Source: Straminergon stramineum
Lineage: Eukaryota; Streptophyta; Bryopsida; Hypnales; Calliergonaceae
NCBI GenBank assembly: GCA_963920665.1
Contig: OY987271.1
Location: 6,637,350 to 6,701,349 of the forward strand
Length of the DNA stretch: 64,000 bases
Direction of reading: 5' to 3'
The position numbers were made by a program, and so were the translations under genes. The notes below the pieces were generated by a model. The model made no database searches, was not told the origin of the DNA, and was given only the letters and a program-made list of their open reading frames with translations. Of the stretch, positions 35,558-48,179 are shown in pieces. The first letter of the stretch is position 1. The number at the start of each line of letters is the position of its first letter.

Positions 35558-36560
35558 CAAAATATGACTGACTCAGAAATACGACTGCCAAGTATGACTA
35601 AAGTGAAATTATGACTAACAAATATGATTTAGTACTCTCCAAATATATTTCCCGCCCAAATTTTCTTCAAGCTACCCAAAAGAAAAAAAATGTGACTATC
35701 ATAAAAATATGACTGTAAAAGATGATTGATGCAAAAATATGACTAATAAATATGACTGACTCAAAAATATAACTGCAAAATATGATTGATGCCAAAATGA
35801 CTGACTCAAAAATATGACTACAAAAGATGATTGATGCAAAAATATGACTAATAAATATGACTGACTCAAAAATATGACTAAAGTGAAATTATGACTGGCA
35901 AATATGATTTAGCACTCTGAAAATATAATCTCCATCCAAATTTTCTTCAAGCTACCCAAAAGAAAAAAAATGTGACTATTATAAAAATATGTACAAAATA
36001 TGACTGACTCAAAAATATGACTGCAAAGTATGACTAAAGTGAAATTATGACTGGCAAATATGATTTAGCACTTTCCAAATATAATCTCCATCCAAATTTT
36101 CTTCAAGCTGCCCAAAAGAAAAAAAATGTGACTATCATAAAAATATGACTATAAAATATGACTACAAAATATGACTAAAGTGAAATTATGACTAGCAAAT
36201 ATGATTTAGCACTCTCCAAATATATTTCCCGCCCAAATTTTCTTCAAGCTGCCCAAAAGAAAAAAATCTGACTATCATAAAAATATGACTACAAAATATG
36301 ATTGATGCAAAAATATGAATAATAAATATGATTGTGCGTTCTCCAAACATGTTCCCTATTAAGCTCTATGAAGTATTTTGGAGTTCCCACCGAACATATA
36401 CTTTACGCCCGCAACGTACAAGGCCAAAACATGACTAGCAGTCATATTTGTAGTCATATTTTTTTTCAAAGAGTTGGCCTCGAAAAATATGACTATGAAT
36501 AGTCACCAGTCATCCTCAATCATATTTTTGTAGTCATAAAACACTTGTTTTCTTGTAGTG
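35558..36560. repeat. Right subterminal ATGACT array of the giant CACTA-type element
   Basis: 'aaaaatatgactg' and 'caaaatatgact' recur throughout, inverted relative to the left array. A longer unit containing 'gtgaaattatgact', 'aaatatgatttagcac' and 'ttcttcaagct(a/g)ccc' is repeated about four times with 140-280-base spacing. The last bases form the right terminal inverted repeat ending in TTGTAGTG at 36560. Confidence 0.85.
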
Positions 36561-37420
36561 TTGTCACAACAAAGAAATTTGTTGTACTTTCATGATTACC
36601 ATAATCACATTCCAGAGCCATCTTTGTGGTACAAAGTAGGGTAAATTATCAAAGACTATCAAATTGAGACCACAAACTTCATGAAAACAGCCATACACAT
36701 ACACACCACTTGAAATAAATCATGGAGTGAAGATTTCAGTCATCAAATTCAAGGTCATCAACTACAATCTTGTCAACTAAGCAAATTCTCCTCATGCTTA
36801 GGATTCTTCAATTAATTTTGCTTTGGCTATCTTCATTTGTAATCTCACAATAGACATGTCCAGGGTTTAAATGTCTTCCCCAGTATTACTACCTCTAGGT
36901 GAAAACAAATACAAAACCAAAGAGTCAAGTCTTTGAGAGTAGAAATTCTTAGTAGTATCCAAAGTAATTTAATATGTAAGCATGGATTGTAAGCTCTAGC
37001 TCCACTTCCAAAACCAAAATCAAAGTACAAAATCTAATAGAGAATGCCTCAAAAATACAAGAAAAAATGTGTCATGCAAAATTGACAACACACAAGAAGA
37101 ATCCACCTTGCTCTTTTGTGATTTCAACAACGCCATGCAAATCATTGCATGTGCAATTGCCCCATACACTGCATCACTTCCAAAACAACCGAAAGGATTT
37201 GTGAAGCCAAACTTGTGCATTTGAATCCTCTATTTGTTACCTTCAAAACAAAACACAAATTAAATAACACCAAATTGAGTACAAGTTGGAAGATTTACAT
37301 CTTCATTTGGCACCATAGGCACCTAGCGTCCGGCCAAGGAGGAAAACTCAAAGCCAACAAGTAGTAATTAAGCTTGTCCATCAAATAATAATGAAGTGTT
37401 GTGTATTTAAGATTATCCTA
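36561..37420. other. Flank of the CACTA-type element, no secure gene
   Basis: A 66-residue frame on the minus strand (37020-37220) contains a non-low-complexity stretch, GCFGSDAVYGAIAHAMIC. It might be a fragment of a real protein, but I recognise no family and see no neighbouring exon. The rest is AT-rich. Confidence 0.3.
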
Positions 37421-37424
37421 TTAA

Positions 37425-38350
37425 CCCCTAAAGGACCAGCCTTGTGTTTTTGGCAACATAACTTTTTTGGGCAGGTACATGTGAGCGGAGATTTGACTCA
37501 TTTGGGCTGAAATTTTTTGACAAGGTGTGGACGAGGAATATCTTCCATGCATGCTAAATTTCATTTCATTTGAGTATACAAGTAAAAAGTTATGATGCAA
37601 AATGTTGTTTATTTCTCAACTCGGGCAGCTCGGGCAGATCTGAAAAAATCACTTTTTTCAAAAATAAAAATTTGAAATTGATTTTCTATATTTATATACA
37701 TGGGGAAATCTTTGAATCAGTCCATTTTGATCAATGTGATGAAAGTTATGAGGAATTTTAGTTTGCGGGCAGTTAAGGAATCTCTACTCTAAAATAAACT
37801 TTGAAGTCCTTTATTTAACTCAATTTTTCATATTTTTTGAAAAAAATAAAATCATAGGATGTAGATTGTTTATTACAACATTACAACCATTGGGATTGTC
37901 ATTTTTCAATTCCATAATTAAAATTTTGACAATTTAGTATTTTGAATTATTCTCTACTTCTTTCTACTTACTATTTTTTTCCTATATGTTGTACAATTCC
38001 AAATGATTCGAAAATTTTCAAGAACATAGACAACTTGCCTTGAAGAATGAATCCAAAGATGCACCACCATTTTGGACATTTTTTCATACAAATGTGACCT
38101 TCTGAAGTGCTGCTGCCCGGTTTTTTGCAGGGCAAAAAAACTGATTTTTGTCACTTCAAATGTTAATATCTTCCAATCCACACGGTGGAAATTTCTGAAA
38201 TTTTTTTCACATCTTTTCAAAACAACTTACTACAAGATCCTACGGTTACATGTGTTCAAAAATGATTTTTTTTCTTAAATTTGGTTTTTGTGCTAAAAAT
38301 GGCAGTTTTTGAACGTTTTTGGTGAAAACATAGTCAAGGAACTTTAGGGG
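37425..38350. mobile_element. piggyBac-like non-autonomous element with TTAA flanks (copy A)
   Basis: The element begins CCCCTAAAGGACC and ends with the inverse-complementary CTTTAGGGG. TTAA lies directly outside both ends (37421-37424 and 38351-38354). A TTAA target and ends starting with CCC are the signature of piggyBac-type transposons. No transposase frame is present, so this is a non-autonomous copy of 926 bp. Its interior resembles the elements at 48760-49351 and 52409-52784. Confidence 0.7.
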
Positions 38351-38763
38351 TTAATTAGAAGATATTTATATAGGATTGATACTTGGTGACCTAAGAGGGT
38401 AGGGAGGGATTTTTTCTTCCATGGTTCCCAAAAGGAGTGTATATTAACTAACTTGAACACTTTTTTTTTTGTTCTTTTTACACAAATGTGTTTAGGAAGC
38501 ACACTACAAGCTATTAACACATGTTGAGGTGTGAGGTGATAAGAAACCTAAACCTAATAATTTGTACCTTTAAACTGAACACATCAAATTCATATATACC
38601 TTCATGATCGCTCTTAAGCTCATCAAACCATTGTTCGAATTCTTGATGAAAAACATTCTTCTTTGGCTTAAGACAACCTACCTTCTTGAAAAGCTCCATT
38701 TTGGCATCTTGGACCAAGCTGCTTCTGCGGTCCCTCACATTTTTGTTAACCATTCTTGATAGG

Positions 38764-41700
38764 TGTAAGCGGATATTTGCACACCTTTGGCAAACATACG
38801 AATACAACTAGGGTCTAGTATTTTGGGGGTGAACTCTATTCTAATGGGTGCCTAACGTCGATCCATTGTGCCTTCCAAGAAATGGATCTTTTCTAAGCCT
38901 CATAAGTCCTATAGTTCACCATGAACCCCAAACTATCCTAATTGTAGGGTTAATACCTTGATCCCTTGACTACTGTGACTTCCTAGTGAACTAAAAGTGG
39001 CCCAAGTCTACTACTACTAACTTGAAGATCAATTTATACCATTTCAAAAAACCTAATGTTCTTGGAAATCGGATGTTCTTACAAGGAGCTACAACCAGAT
39101 GAAGTTTAGCCTTCAAAGAGGTTGCCTAAACTTCATCCATCCTTTTGGACCCCTTTCCTAACTTGAATGTTCCTGATTTTTGGACACTAACCCTAAACTA
39201 TTAATTGATATGCAAGTTCCAAGTTTGGGTGTGGATGGATGAATCTCACCCGACTTCATCCATTTTGGATCCCAAACTTCATCCGCTCATAACTTCCTTG
39301 TTATGAGTCGGTTTGGGGTGTATTTTATACCCACGGAACCCCCTCAACGTCTACTCTATGATTTTGAAGCTAGATTTGAACTGACTCTTGGTTCTAAAGG
39401 TGCTACCCACCCCTAGGCCTCGGCCTCCTTCTATTCTTCCTTTCTTCTTTCCTACTCTGCCCTCCTTCTATCCTTTTCCTACTCTACTTTTCTTCTATCT
39501 CTTTCCTATCCTACCCTTCCTCTATCTCTTTCCTACTCTACTCTCCTTCTATTCTCTTCCTACTCTACCCTCCCTCTATTTTCTTTCCTACTCTATCCTT
39601 CCTCTATCTTCTTCCTATTCTACCCCTCTATCTCTTTCCTACTCTACCCTCCTTCTATGACATATGACTTGAGGACAAACTAACTTAGGAGATGAACACT
39701 GGGTAGGTTCAAAGCTTCTCCATTGTTAAGACTTTAACACACACTCTAAGACTCTCGTGACCTAAGGGGTCCAAAGCTTTGTTGTCCCGGCGGGACCTAC
39801 AATGACAAGAGTAAGGTAAGACAAAGTGAACACTTTATAGGAACCTAGGACATTCTCACCACCTTGTGGCGAGGATTAGTATAGCAAAGTTAGCAAGCAT
39901 TCAAAACAAACTAGAGGCCTCCCAAAGCGGCATCGCCAAGGTATGGTGGGGGGTTGGCTCTAGGGTTAGTACAATAAACCAAATGACCCTCAAGATCTTT
40001 CAAAACGTCACAAGATTCTAATGGAAGAAGGCACAATGCCCTCTCCAAGGTTAGTAGAACTAAAAGCTCAAGACTTGAGCTGGTTCAAGACAAAACTACC
40101 ACAAAAGAACCTAAAACTTAGTAACAACGGAACAAGGTACAAAAGAAACCCCAAGACTTCTACTTGCAAAAAAACTAACCAAAAAAGAGCAAAAGAATAG
40201 TAAACTACCAAAAGAGAGCAAAGACTAGCAAAAAAGAGCAAAAGACTAGCAAAGAGAGCAACAAAAAGACAAACACCGCCAAGATTTTGGGCAAAACGCC
40301 AAAAGTTCCATCAAAGTGGACCCCAACAAATACAAATACAAAAATGGGGGTGTTTTGAGAGGAGAAGGGCGCCCCCTTTTATAGGAGGATGGGCACCCTC
40401 GTTTCCCTCAAGGTTACAAGTCGAGAACTTTGTTCCCAAAGATAGGAATGCTAAAAATCTAGATTTCCTAAAAGATTTGAACCAACGTAGGGTATTGACA
40501 ATCCTTAAATTGCCTCAGGATTTCCCCACATGCAAAGGTGTTGACAACTAAGCTCCCATTACTCTACAAGTCGAGAACCTCGTTTCCAAGCATGAAAACT
40601 TTAAAATAACCTAGATTTCCTAAAAGATTTGAACCTACGTAGGGTGTTGACAATCCCTAGATTGCCTCGGGATTTCCCCATATGCAAGGCTGTTGACAAC
40701 TAAACGGGAACCTTGTTCCCAAGCATGGGAACATCCTAATCCCAATCTTCACAAGATCTAGAGCTTTAAATGAGTGTTGACTTCTACAATTTTCTACTGT
40801 CCACCTCTAACTTTTAGAGTTTAACTCCGATTGGAAAACGAATTGTGTCGTTGGTTCCAGAAGGCCATTTTTAGTCAAAGAGAATTGCCCACCTTTTTTT
40901 CCTTCGCAAACCCCCCGTCAAAACCCAACGCCATCCCTCATTAAAAAATGGTTAAAAATCTAACTTATTGGTGTTGCCTTTTTTGAGTAAGTTGATTGGC
41001 CAAGGTGGTTTGGAAGTTCCAAGGGGGTAAGAAAAGATCTTTCATTGACTTCGTTTGGAATACATACGCTCCCAAGACATCGATCAATTCCTCGCCCACA
41101 CTGCCACGTTGTTAAATCTCGAGAGAATCTTCCGATTTAGGCACTTCTCACTATCAAAACGTCACAAAACTTGTTGGGGAGCCTTATTAACATAAAAGAA
41201 ATTAATTTGATTTTTAGTGAGATTTTACCACCCTTTGGGAAATTTCCACGAATTTCCCATAGTGGATTTCGGCGGTTGACTATCCGGAAAGAATATTTCT
41301 GCAAGTCAGAAAATCTTGAGACCTTTTGTGGGACCTTTTAAGGAGTTCCACAATGACCGTGCAAGCTCATATTTTTACTTTGCACATGTAGGGATGGGGA
41401 GGATAAATTCTACCCTCTACTAATCACATGAGAAATAAGGAATCTTTTCCATACGAGGGAATCTTGGCAAATGGATTTCACTTCTAATCCCCTAACACAC
41501 TCTAGGCTCTAAATCCACGCTCGAGACTTGTGGATTCTTCCACAAGCCAATCTTGGTATCGTAACTCCTATAATGCTAACAATTGGGCTCTATAGTTTCA
41601 ATGGTGGGATGAGGAAATAGAGACCTATCTAGGGACCTCACGAGGCTTCTCTCGACACAATTCCTAGCTAATTGGGGCTACTATTTAGCAAGCTGGGGCA

Positions 41701-41949
41701 TAGTTAGGCAACTACACTTAAATCTACTAACTTTCATTGTTTGTGGTCTTAATCTATGTATAGGTGGGCATCTAAGGAATAACTAGACCTAAAATCCTAA
41801 AAGAGGCCAAATATCTAATTTGGTATGTCACAACCAATTTTGGCTTTAGGCTCTTTTGGGGAATTTTTACACCTAATTACTTACTAAACTACGTGAAGCA
41901 GAAAAACAAACCCAACTATGAGTTTCAAGTGATGAATTGGAAGCTCACA
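38764..41949. mobile_element. Solo LTR, 3.19 kb, flanked by ATAGG
   Basis: The element begins TGTAAGC and ends GCTCACA, with ATAGG immediately outside on both sides (38759-38763 and 41950-41954). TG...CA ends with a 5-bp duplication mark an LTR retrotransposon insertion. With only one LTR and no internal region, this is a solo LTR left by recombination. It is related along most of its length to the solo LTR at 42987-46977, for example 'tgccttccaag(a/c)aatgg', 'ttattaacataaaagaa' and 'ggttgact(a/g)tccggaaaga'. LTRs of this length are unusual. No coding region is visible inside. Confidence 0.85.
39405..39660. repeat. Pyrimidine-rich tandem repeat inside the solo LTR
   Basis: Units of about 28-32 bases of the form 'ttcctactctaccctcc' plus 'ttctatct' recur eight or nine times. 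Low-complexity frames here are not genes. The neighbouring LTR copy lacks an equally long array, so the expansion is specific to this copy. Confidence 0.75.
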
Positions 41950-42130
41950 ATAGGTCACCACGTGGACCTAGAGGTCCCCAAGCTTTCAAGAACTTGACCT
42001 TTGCCGAATCATTCTCTTCAATGTCAAAGGAGATCATTGTGGCCTCAAAAAGAATCTCATCAAAGGGATACATTGTTGAGTTTGAGAATCTCCCAAGAAA
42101 AAATTTGCTGACAATCTTAGTTTGCTTGAT

Positions 42131-42981
42131 CTAAAAAGATAATGGCTTCAATCTTGTTAATATGATAATTAGTACAAAAATAGATTTTTATAAATGTGCT
42201 CCTGATTGTTTAGAATAAGGTGAACTCAATAGATTTATTGGGAGGATTATACCTTCATTTGTGTTGCAACAAGGCATTAGGGGGGATTTGAAGCCTCAAC
42301 ATGCCTGCGAGTTCCTAGGCTGCGGGGAACACAAGAACTGCGACATTGTTGTAGTCTAACATAGCCAACATTGTGCCACATCAAAAAAAATGAAAAATGA
42401 AAAATTTTTATTTTTATTTTCAACTCATTTTTGCATATCAGAACTAATTTTATTTTTTTTGACTAACAACAACCAACCATTTCTGAACAGCACAGGGAAC
42501 AGGTGGGAACCAGCCCTGAAACGGGCATGTAGAGGCCTCAAATTTCCTCTAGTGTATAATGTCTTTACATTTTTCCATTGAAATTTCCAATGCTCTCATG
42601 GTAGAAAGTAGTTGTTTTCGAAGCAGCTCATTGACCTTTACAAGTTTTGCATAGTGCCTTTTTTGGATTGCATCCATATGAACAATTAAGTGTTCTTTAC
42701 CTTGTTGATGGTTGTGAGGAACAGTAGATGTCGTCTCTTGACGTTCAATCTAATCAAAGGGGGTACTAGCAATTCTTGTGACATCAATTTTTGCTCCTTT
42801 GTTCAAGCTTTGCACAATGACTCCCCTACTAGATTGGCTTGCATTGTCTCATTGTCTAGGAATGGTTGGTTCTCTATTAGATTGGCTCCTATGAGATGCA
42901 ATGATGCTTGAATGGCATCCTTTGTGCATTAGAGTTTTAAATTGTACCTTTATGGTAGCCAATCATTTAGATTCTTATTGG
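42131..42981. other. Spacer between the two solo LTRs
   Basis: AT-rich DNA without a secure gene. Because each neighbouring LTR has its own distinct target duplication, this is ordinary flanking sequence and not the internal region of one retrotransposon. Confidence 0.5.
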
Positions 42982-42986
42982 CTAGG

Positions 42987-45900
42987 TGTGAGCGCCAAAT
43001 TACCCACCCTTGGTCATTTGTGAACACAACTAGGTTCTAGATTTCGACTAAGTGACTCCTACTTTTGGGTGTCTAAGCGTGGTCCACTATGCCTTCCAAG
43101 CAATGGATCTTTTTACTAAGTGCCTATGTGACCCCAAATTGCAAGATTTGCTTAAACTACTTCCAAAGTTTTGGACCGACCAGATGGAGGGCTTGTTAGA
43201 TGATTTGGATGGAACTTGTACCAGGGCAGAACTATCCTGAAAAGCCTCTAGTTCATCTTGTACCATTTCTAAAAACGTAAGAATCGACCCTATCCGACCT
43301 TCCTAGCCAAAGTTATGGGTGGATGAAGTTTGATTGCTACTCAGTTCTTGAAACTTCATCCATATATTACACCTAGTTCCCCAATTCAAAAAGATCCAAA
43401 ATTTCGAGGAATGGTTCAAAAGAATTACTCCTACCCAGATCTGGAGTTAGACCCTGATCGGGGATTTCTACTGAATTTTCATCCATGCCTTACCCAAACT
43501 TCATCCGTTAATTTCTCCTAACCTATACTTTGGAATTCACTTTTCTCTTCGTCCCTGGACCCTAATTGGGAGCCCCCCTCCTAGTACATTTAATTCCCTG
43601 TCAAATTCGGAGCTTAGCTATTCTTCATCCAATTTGGCCCTAAACTTCATCCAACAATAACTTTCTCAATTTTCACCCGATTTGGGCGTGCCTTAGGGTT
43701 TTGGAAAGCCACGGCCTCCTCCTTTAAGCTTGTGTCCTTGGAAATGACCTGACCTACAGTCCTAAGGGTCTGACCTAGAGGTAGGCCTCGGCCAAGCTAC
43801 TAACTTCCAATTAGAGACCTAGGGAAGGGTTGGAAAGGGTTAACTCATGCCTCAGAACTTGAGTCATTGCTCGAACCCACTGAAGGCTCTACCTCCTTCG
43901 CCATGAACTCCCGTGCTGTGAGACAATGAACCACTGTTCTAATCATAAAATAAATTGGTACAAGGATTTAATTGTTGATTTTTTCTCCTATTTTTTTCTT
44001 CTTCCTTTCTTTTCTTTCTCCCCACACTCTAAAACGGCCCAACTACCCTTGCTCCCACCTACTAAACTAACCTTAAGTACATGTCGTCCCATCCTCCAAG
44101 GTTGAGTTACTTCTTACATTCTACGTCTTACGTTCTATACTTATGTCTCACACTTAATCTCGTGGTGATTGCCTACTTCTAATCTAAGGGCTTAAGTAAG
44201 CCTTGAGGATTTCACCCTATCCTATCTACCTTCGCCTTATTCCTTCAAGTTGCCTCCCTCTTATCACTTCTTGTCACTCTTCTAGCCTCTTGCCATCTCT
44301 ACTCTTTCTTTCTTTGTTTGCTTTGATTGCCTCGGCGAGTTTTTAGGGAGATGGGGCGTTGGACTCCCCACCCCAAGAGTTATGTTAGGATAGCAAAGAC
44401 CTTTGGTTGGTGTCTTCTCTCTTTCCTTCGCCCTTGGCTAGCAGTCTCCTTTTTTCTTCCCTTTGCTACGACTGCTAGACCCCTGGACCCCCATACTCTA
44501 ACTCCAACTCCCTAGCTAAGACTGTAATCCAACCCCTAGGCGCCCGCTATTGGACTCCGACTCCCCAAGTGTTGGTACTATAATCCGACCCCCCCTAGGC
44601 GCCCGCTGTTGGACCTCGATCCTCCGAGGCGTTGGTGCTGGACCTTGACTCCCCAAGTGTCAATACTATAACTCGCCCCCCCTAGCGTCCGGCCTTGCCT
44701 GGCTCCCTTCCGGGTATCAAGACTAGCTGGGTGTTGGGTTGGCTAGGTGCTGGGTTGTTGGGATGTGTTTTTCTTATGCTAAATTCTAAATGGGGGGGTT
44801 AAAAGGTCATGTTATTGCTAGTGGTGGGTGGGTTAGGCTTGCTCAGGCAAGGATCTTATTCTAATTATCACTAATTATTCCCTACACTAGTCTTGACTTA
44901 TAGTTCCTACTTTGGGGGGACGTAAACTTTGGTTTGCTTCCAACGCGTTTTGAGAACTAAACCTTGTGAAGGATGGGCCACGTGGTCTTACAGTTCTCTC
45001 GTGAGGTGGTTTTAAGACACTGCTAAGACTTTTTACCTCAAGGGGGTTCAAAGCTTCGCCATCGGTTCCTCCTTTTTAACACACTACTAGGACTTTTTAT
45101 CCCAAGGGGGTTCAAAGCTTCGCTGTCGATTCCCCCTTTTTAACGCACCTCTAAGACTTTTTACCCGAAGGGGGTTCAAAGCTTTGCCATGTAGGTGAGA
45201 CCCACTGCACTCACACCCTTGTGTCTCTTACCAAGGGATACCATGTCAATGTTAGGTACAAAGACAAAAAAAAAAGAGAAGGGACCTTTGACACTCAAAG
45301 GGCTAGCGATATGAGTTACTAACATAAACGACTTGAACTAAAGGCCCCCAAAGCAATATCGCTAGTCATATGGGGGGTTGCTCTAGGGTTAGTACAATGA
45401 CAAGACAAAGAGGGTGGCCGAAAGGGACCCACCAAAATAACCACACACAAGCTTTAATAACAAGGTAAGGTAAACAAATTAACTTCCAAGCTCAAGCTTG
45501 GAAAGGTTAGAACTATACACACCCAAGGTGCTAGGGACCCACAAAGACCTCACGAGCTTGGAAAACAATAACAATGGCCAAAAGTGCCCCCAAAAACACC
45601 GTTGCAAGGTTTCTAGCTAAAAATGCCACAATTCCAACATAAATTGGACCCAACAGACCCAATTACACAAAAAGGGGTGGTGAGAGAGGATAAAGGGTGC
45701 CCTTTTATACTCTTTCCCGGGCACCCACCTCTCCTCGTTCATCTAAGTTAACCTTATCTTCTTGGATTTTCATCCCAAACTCAAGGTTTTCATTCTATGC
45801 TGGCCTACTAAGCTAACTTTTGGAGATTAACTCCGAATCGCAAATGGATAGTACCATTGGCTTCAGAGAACCATTTTTAGTCTAGGTAAACCTTCCTCCC

Positions 45901-46977
45901 CCTCTTTTATCTTTGAAATCGCAACGAAACCTAGTACCAACTTAATGCCAAAATCGAGAAAAATCTCAATTTTTGAAGGTTGACTTCTCTAGAAAAAGTA
46001 ACTAGCCTAGGCTTCTAAGTAGGTACAAGGGAGTGAGACAAGACCTATCTTGGGCCCCATTCCACTTTCGTGTGCTCCCGCTCCGTTGGTCAAACCCGTC
46101 GTGGACTTTAAATTTTGTTAATTGTTGGGGAATGCTATAGGTTTGGGTACTTTTGACTATCGGAATGTTGTGAAACTTGTTGGGTCAGCTTATTAACATA
46201 AAAGAAGCTATGCTAATTTTTAGTGGGAATTTACCGCTATCTGGAGAATTTCTAGGAAATTCCCATCACAGGTTTGGGCGGTTGACTGTCCGGAAAGACA
46301 TCTTCTGACTATTGGAAAATTCTGAAACTTTTCGTGGAAACTCCCATGGAATCCCACAACACAGATGTAGGCTCAAATTTTTACTCTACACATCAACCCA
46401 GGGGGAAAAATTTCCACCCCCTCGTTTAATTATCAGTGGCCGGGAAACCTTCCACACTAGAGGGAATCTTGGCAAACCGACTTCACCGTTGGTTCCAGGG
46501 CATGGATTTATCCCCGAGTCACCCTCTTTGGACCTGAGATTCCTCCACGGTCCCTTCTTGGTATTTTTAACATCTACAAACCTACAATTGGGGTTCCGCT
46601 ATTTCGTTGATGGAATGGGGAAACTGGAACCTATCTCCGGGAATTGACCTCTATGCCCTACCAAGGTTCCCTCAACCAATTCTAGCTTAGAAATTTCCTT
46701 TCCATGTGGGGTTTTGAGCTTGATGTGCCCATCACTCATAATTGACCAATTTGCCACAATTAGTTGGATTCTAAGTTCTAACCTCTTTACAACTCGCGGT
46801 TGAGCCATTTTAACTATAATATTCTAAAAATAGACCAAATACTATATTGGAATGTGACCCTCCTATTTTGGTTCTACACTCTTTTGGGGGCTTTTTGTAT
46901 ATAAAAGTGCATTTAAAAGGACAAAATACGAAAAAAAAGAAAAGAATGAGCCTTTGGTGACGAATTAGGGGCTCACA
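42987..46977. mobile_element. Solo LTR, 3.99 kb, flanked by CTAGG
   Basis: Begins TGTGAGC and ends GCTCACA, a perfect 7-base inverted repeat. CTAGG lies directly outside both ends (42982-42986 and 46978-46982). It has the same family features as the LTR at 38764-41949 but differs by many substitutions and indels. It contains a local repeat of 'gggggttcaaagctt(c/t)gcc' around 45,040-45,190 and a CG-richer segment near 44,480-44,700 with 'ggcgcccgct' phrases. No protein-coding region is visible. Confidence 0.88.
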
Positions 46978-46982
46978 CTAGG

Positions 46983-48179
46983 CATTAGCTAGGTGTTCAA
47001 TAATGCAAAAAATATTATATTAAAAAAAATTATCCATACGGTACCACAAAAGATAATTTCCATAACAACCAATCCAATGTTCTAAAGGTATTTGGATAAG
47101 ACTATGAGAGTATGTTTAAATTATAGAAGGTGTTGTTAGATTTTGCACAAGTTCAATGAAGACTACAGTGTGTATAAGTGAAGGAAACTCAACCATCACA
47201 CCTGAAAGAGTACTTAAATTTTTGAATCGATTCGTGCAACTCATTTTAGTAGGAAATGATAGGAAGTAGAGGAGGACTAAGTTAGACAAGATGCAATTGA
47301 TGAACTACAATTGGAGCACTCCAACGGGGATGCAGTTGGCGTTGGAGATGGTCATGGTGGATGAATCTTTTCTAGGCCTCTTATTGACCTATCCAATAGT
47401 TAGTATTGTTGATTCCAACTAACTTAGTCTTCCTCCACTTCTTGTCATTCCCCCGAGTATGCAGCTCCCATATTATATGGCCCTAGTTATAATCACTTAT
47501 AATGCATTTTAGTCCAATCTCAAGGGTTTTAATTAATTTTAATGTAGAAAACTCTTGTAGCCCTCTTAAAAAGGAATCCAAAAATATAATTATATACATG
47601 AAATGAATATTTTTTGAGAACAATAATAGCTTTAAGAAACTAATTATATGAGTTTTTTTTAATACATGTATCGTAGGACAAGCTACCCAATTTTTTGGAC
47701 TTTTTAATAAAAATTTAAGATTTTTTTATTATAAATAAAATACTATGAATGAATTTTAATTTTAATTGGAGGGAACTTCTTATATAGATTTTTGAAAATT
47801 ATACATAAGTTTCTAATATGTATGTAATCCAACATTTTCTACATTTAATCTTTTTTTAATTTGGTCTTCACCTAAGTTTTTGGTCTTTTTAATTTGATAT
47901 AATTTTTACAAAAGCCATCCTCTAAGCTGTTTTTAAGCCGACGACCCTTGCATATAATACAAGAGTTGTGTATTCGGTGTTGTGATGTAAATATATACAC
48001 TATATAAAACGTGTGTTTATTTTGTATTTTGAATAGATTCTATGATTTGGAGGACAAACTTATTGGTGACAATTCCAATGGCTTCAAGGTGACGTTTATT
48101 ACCTATGGAGTTGTTTAAAAGTCAAAAGCCCTAGACAAGTTTCGCTAGTTTGGGGAATTCTTTTAAGTTTTATAGAATC
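46983..48179. other. AT-rich intergenic DNA, no gene seen
   Basis: No recognisable repeat or gene. A short stretch at 47,180-47,360 is less AT-rich and might be a decayed coding remnant, but it contains stops in all frames and shows no recognisable motif. Confidence 0.35.

Larger units (their letters stand above)
12141..36560. mobile_element. Giant CACTA-type transposon, 24.4 kb, with TTG target duplication
   Basis: The left end reads CACTACAATAAAACAGG and continues to TTTTATGACTGC. The right end, read inward on the minus strand, is CACTACAAGAAAACAAG and continues to TTTTATGACTAC. The two agree at about 27 of 31 positions. The flanking trinucleotide is TTG on both sides (12138-12140 and 36561-36563). 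Both subterminal regions are packed with ATGACT/AGTCAT in inverted orientation. These are the hallmarks of the CACTA (EnSpm) superfamily. No TNP2 transposase is visible inside. The interior holds a hAT transposase pseudogene, a RING-protein pseudogene, a Cys-rich/Gly-rich pseudogene, a kinase-like gene and GTCCG-rich arrays. It is therefore either a non-autonomous carrier or a shell enlarged by nested insertions. Internal boundaries were not found. Confidence 0.85.
38514..42130 (-). pseudogene. Unidentified open frame split by a solo LTR
   Basis: Minus-strand coding sequence runs from about 42,130 (after a plausible acceptor, TTTTTAG) to the LTR edge at 41,955. It continues in the same frame from 38,758 to about 38,567, where a GTACAA donor could end the exon; the open frame runs on to 38,514. 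Removing the LTR and one copy of the 5-bp duplication gives one uninterrupted frame of roughly 125 residues. Segments include TMYPFDEILFEATM upstream and KNVRDRRSSLVQDAKMELF downstream. The downstream part is rich in Lys, Arg and Glu. I recognise no family; it may be a transposon-derived or a host gene exon. Confidence 0.5.

Noticed and set aside
38764..46977. One LTR retrotransposon with two giant LTRs and a 1-kb internal region
   Set aside because: Each LTR has its own different 5-bp duplication (ATAGG and CTAGG), so they are separate solo LTRs.
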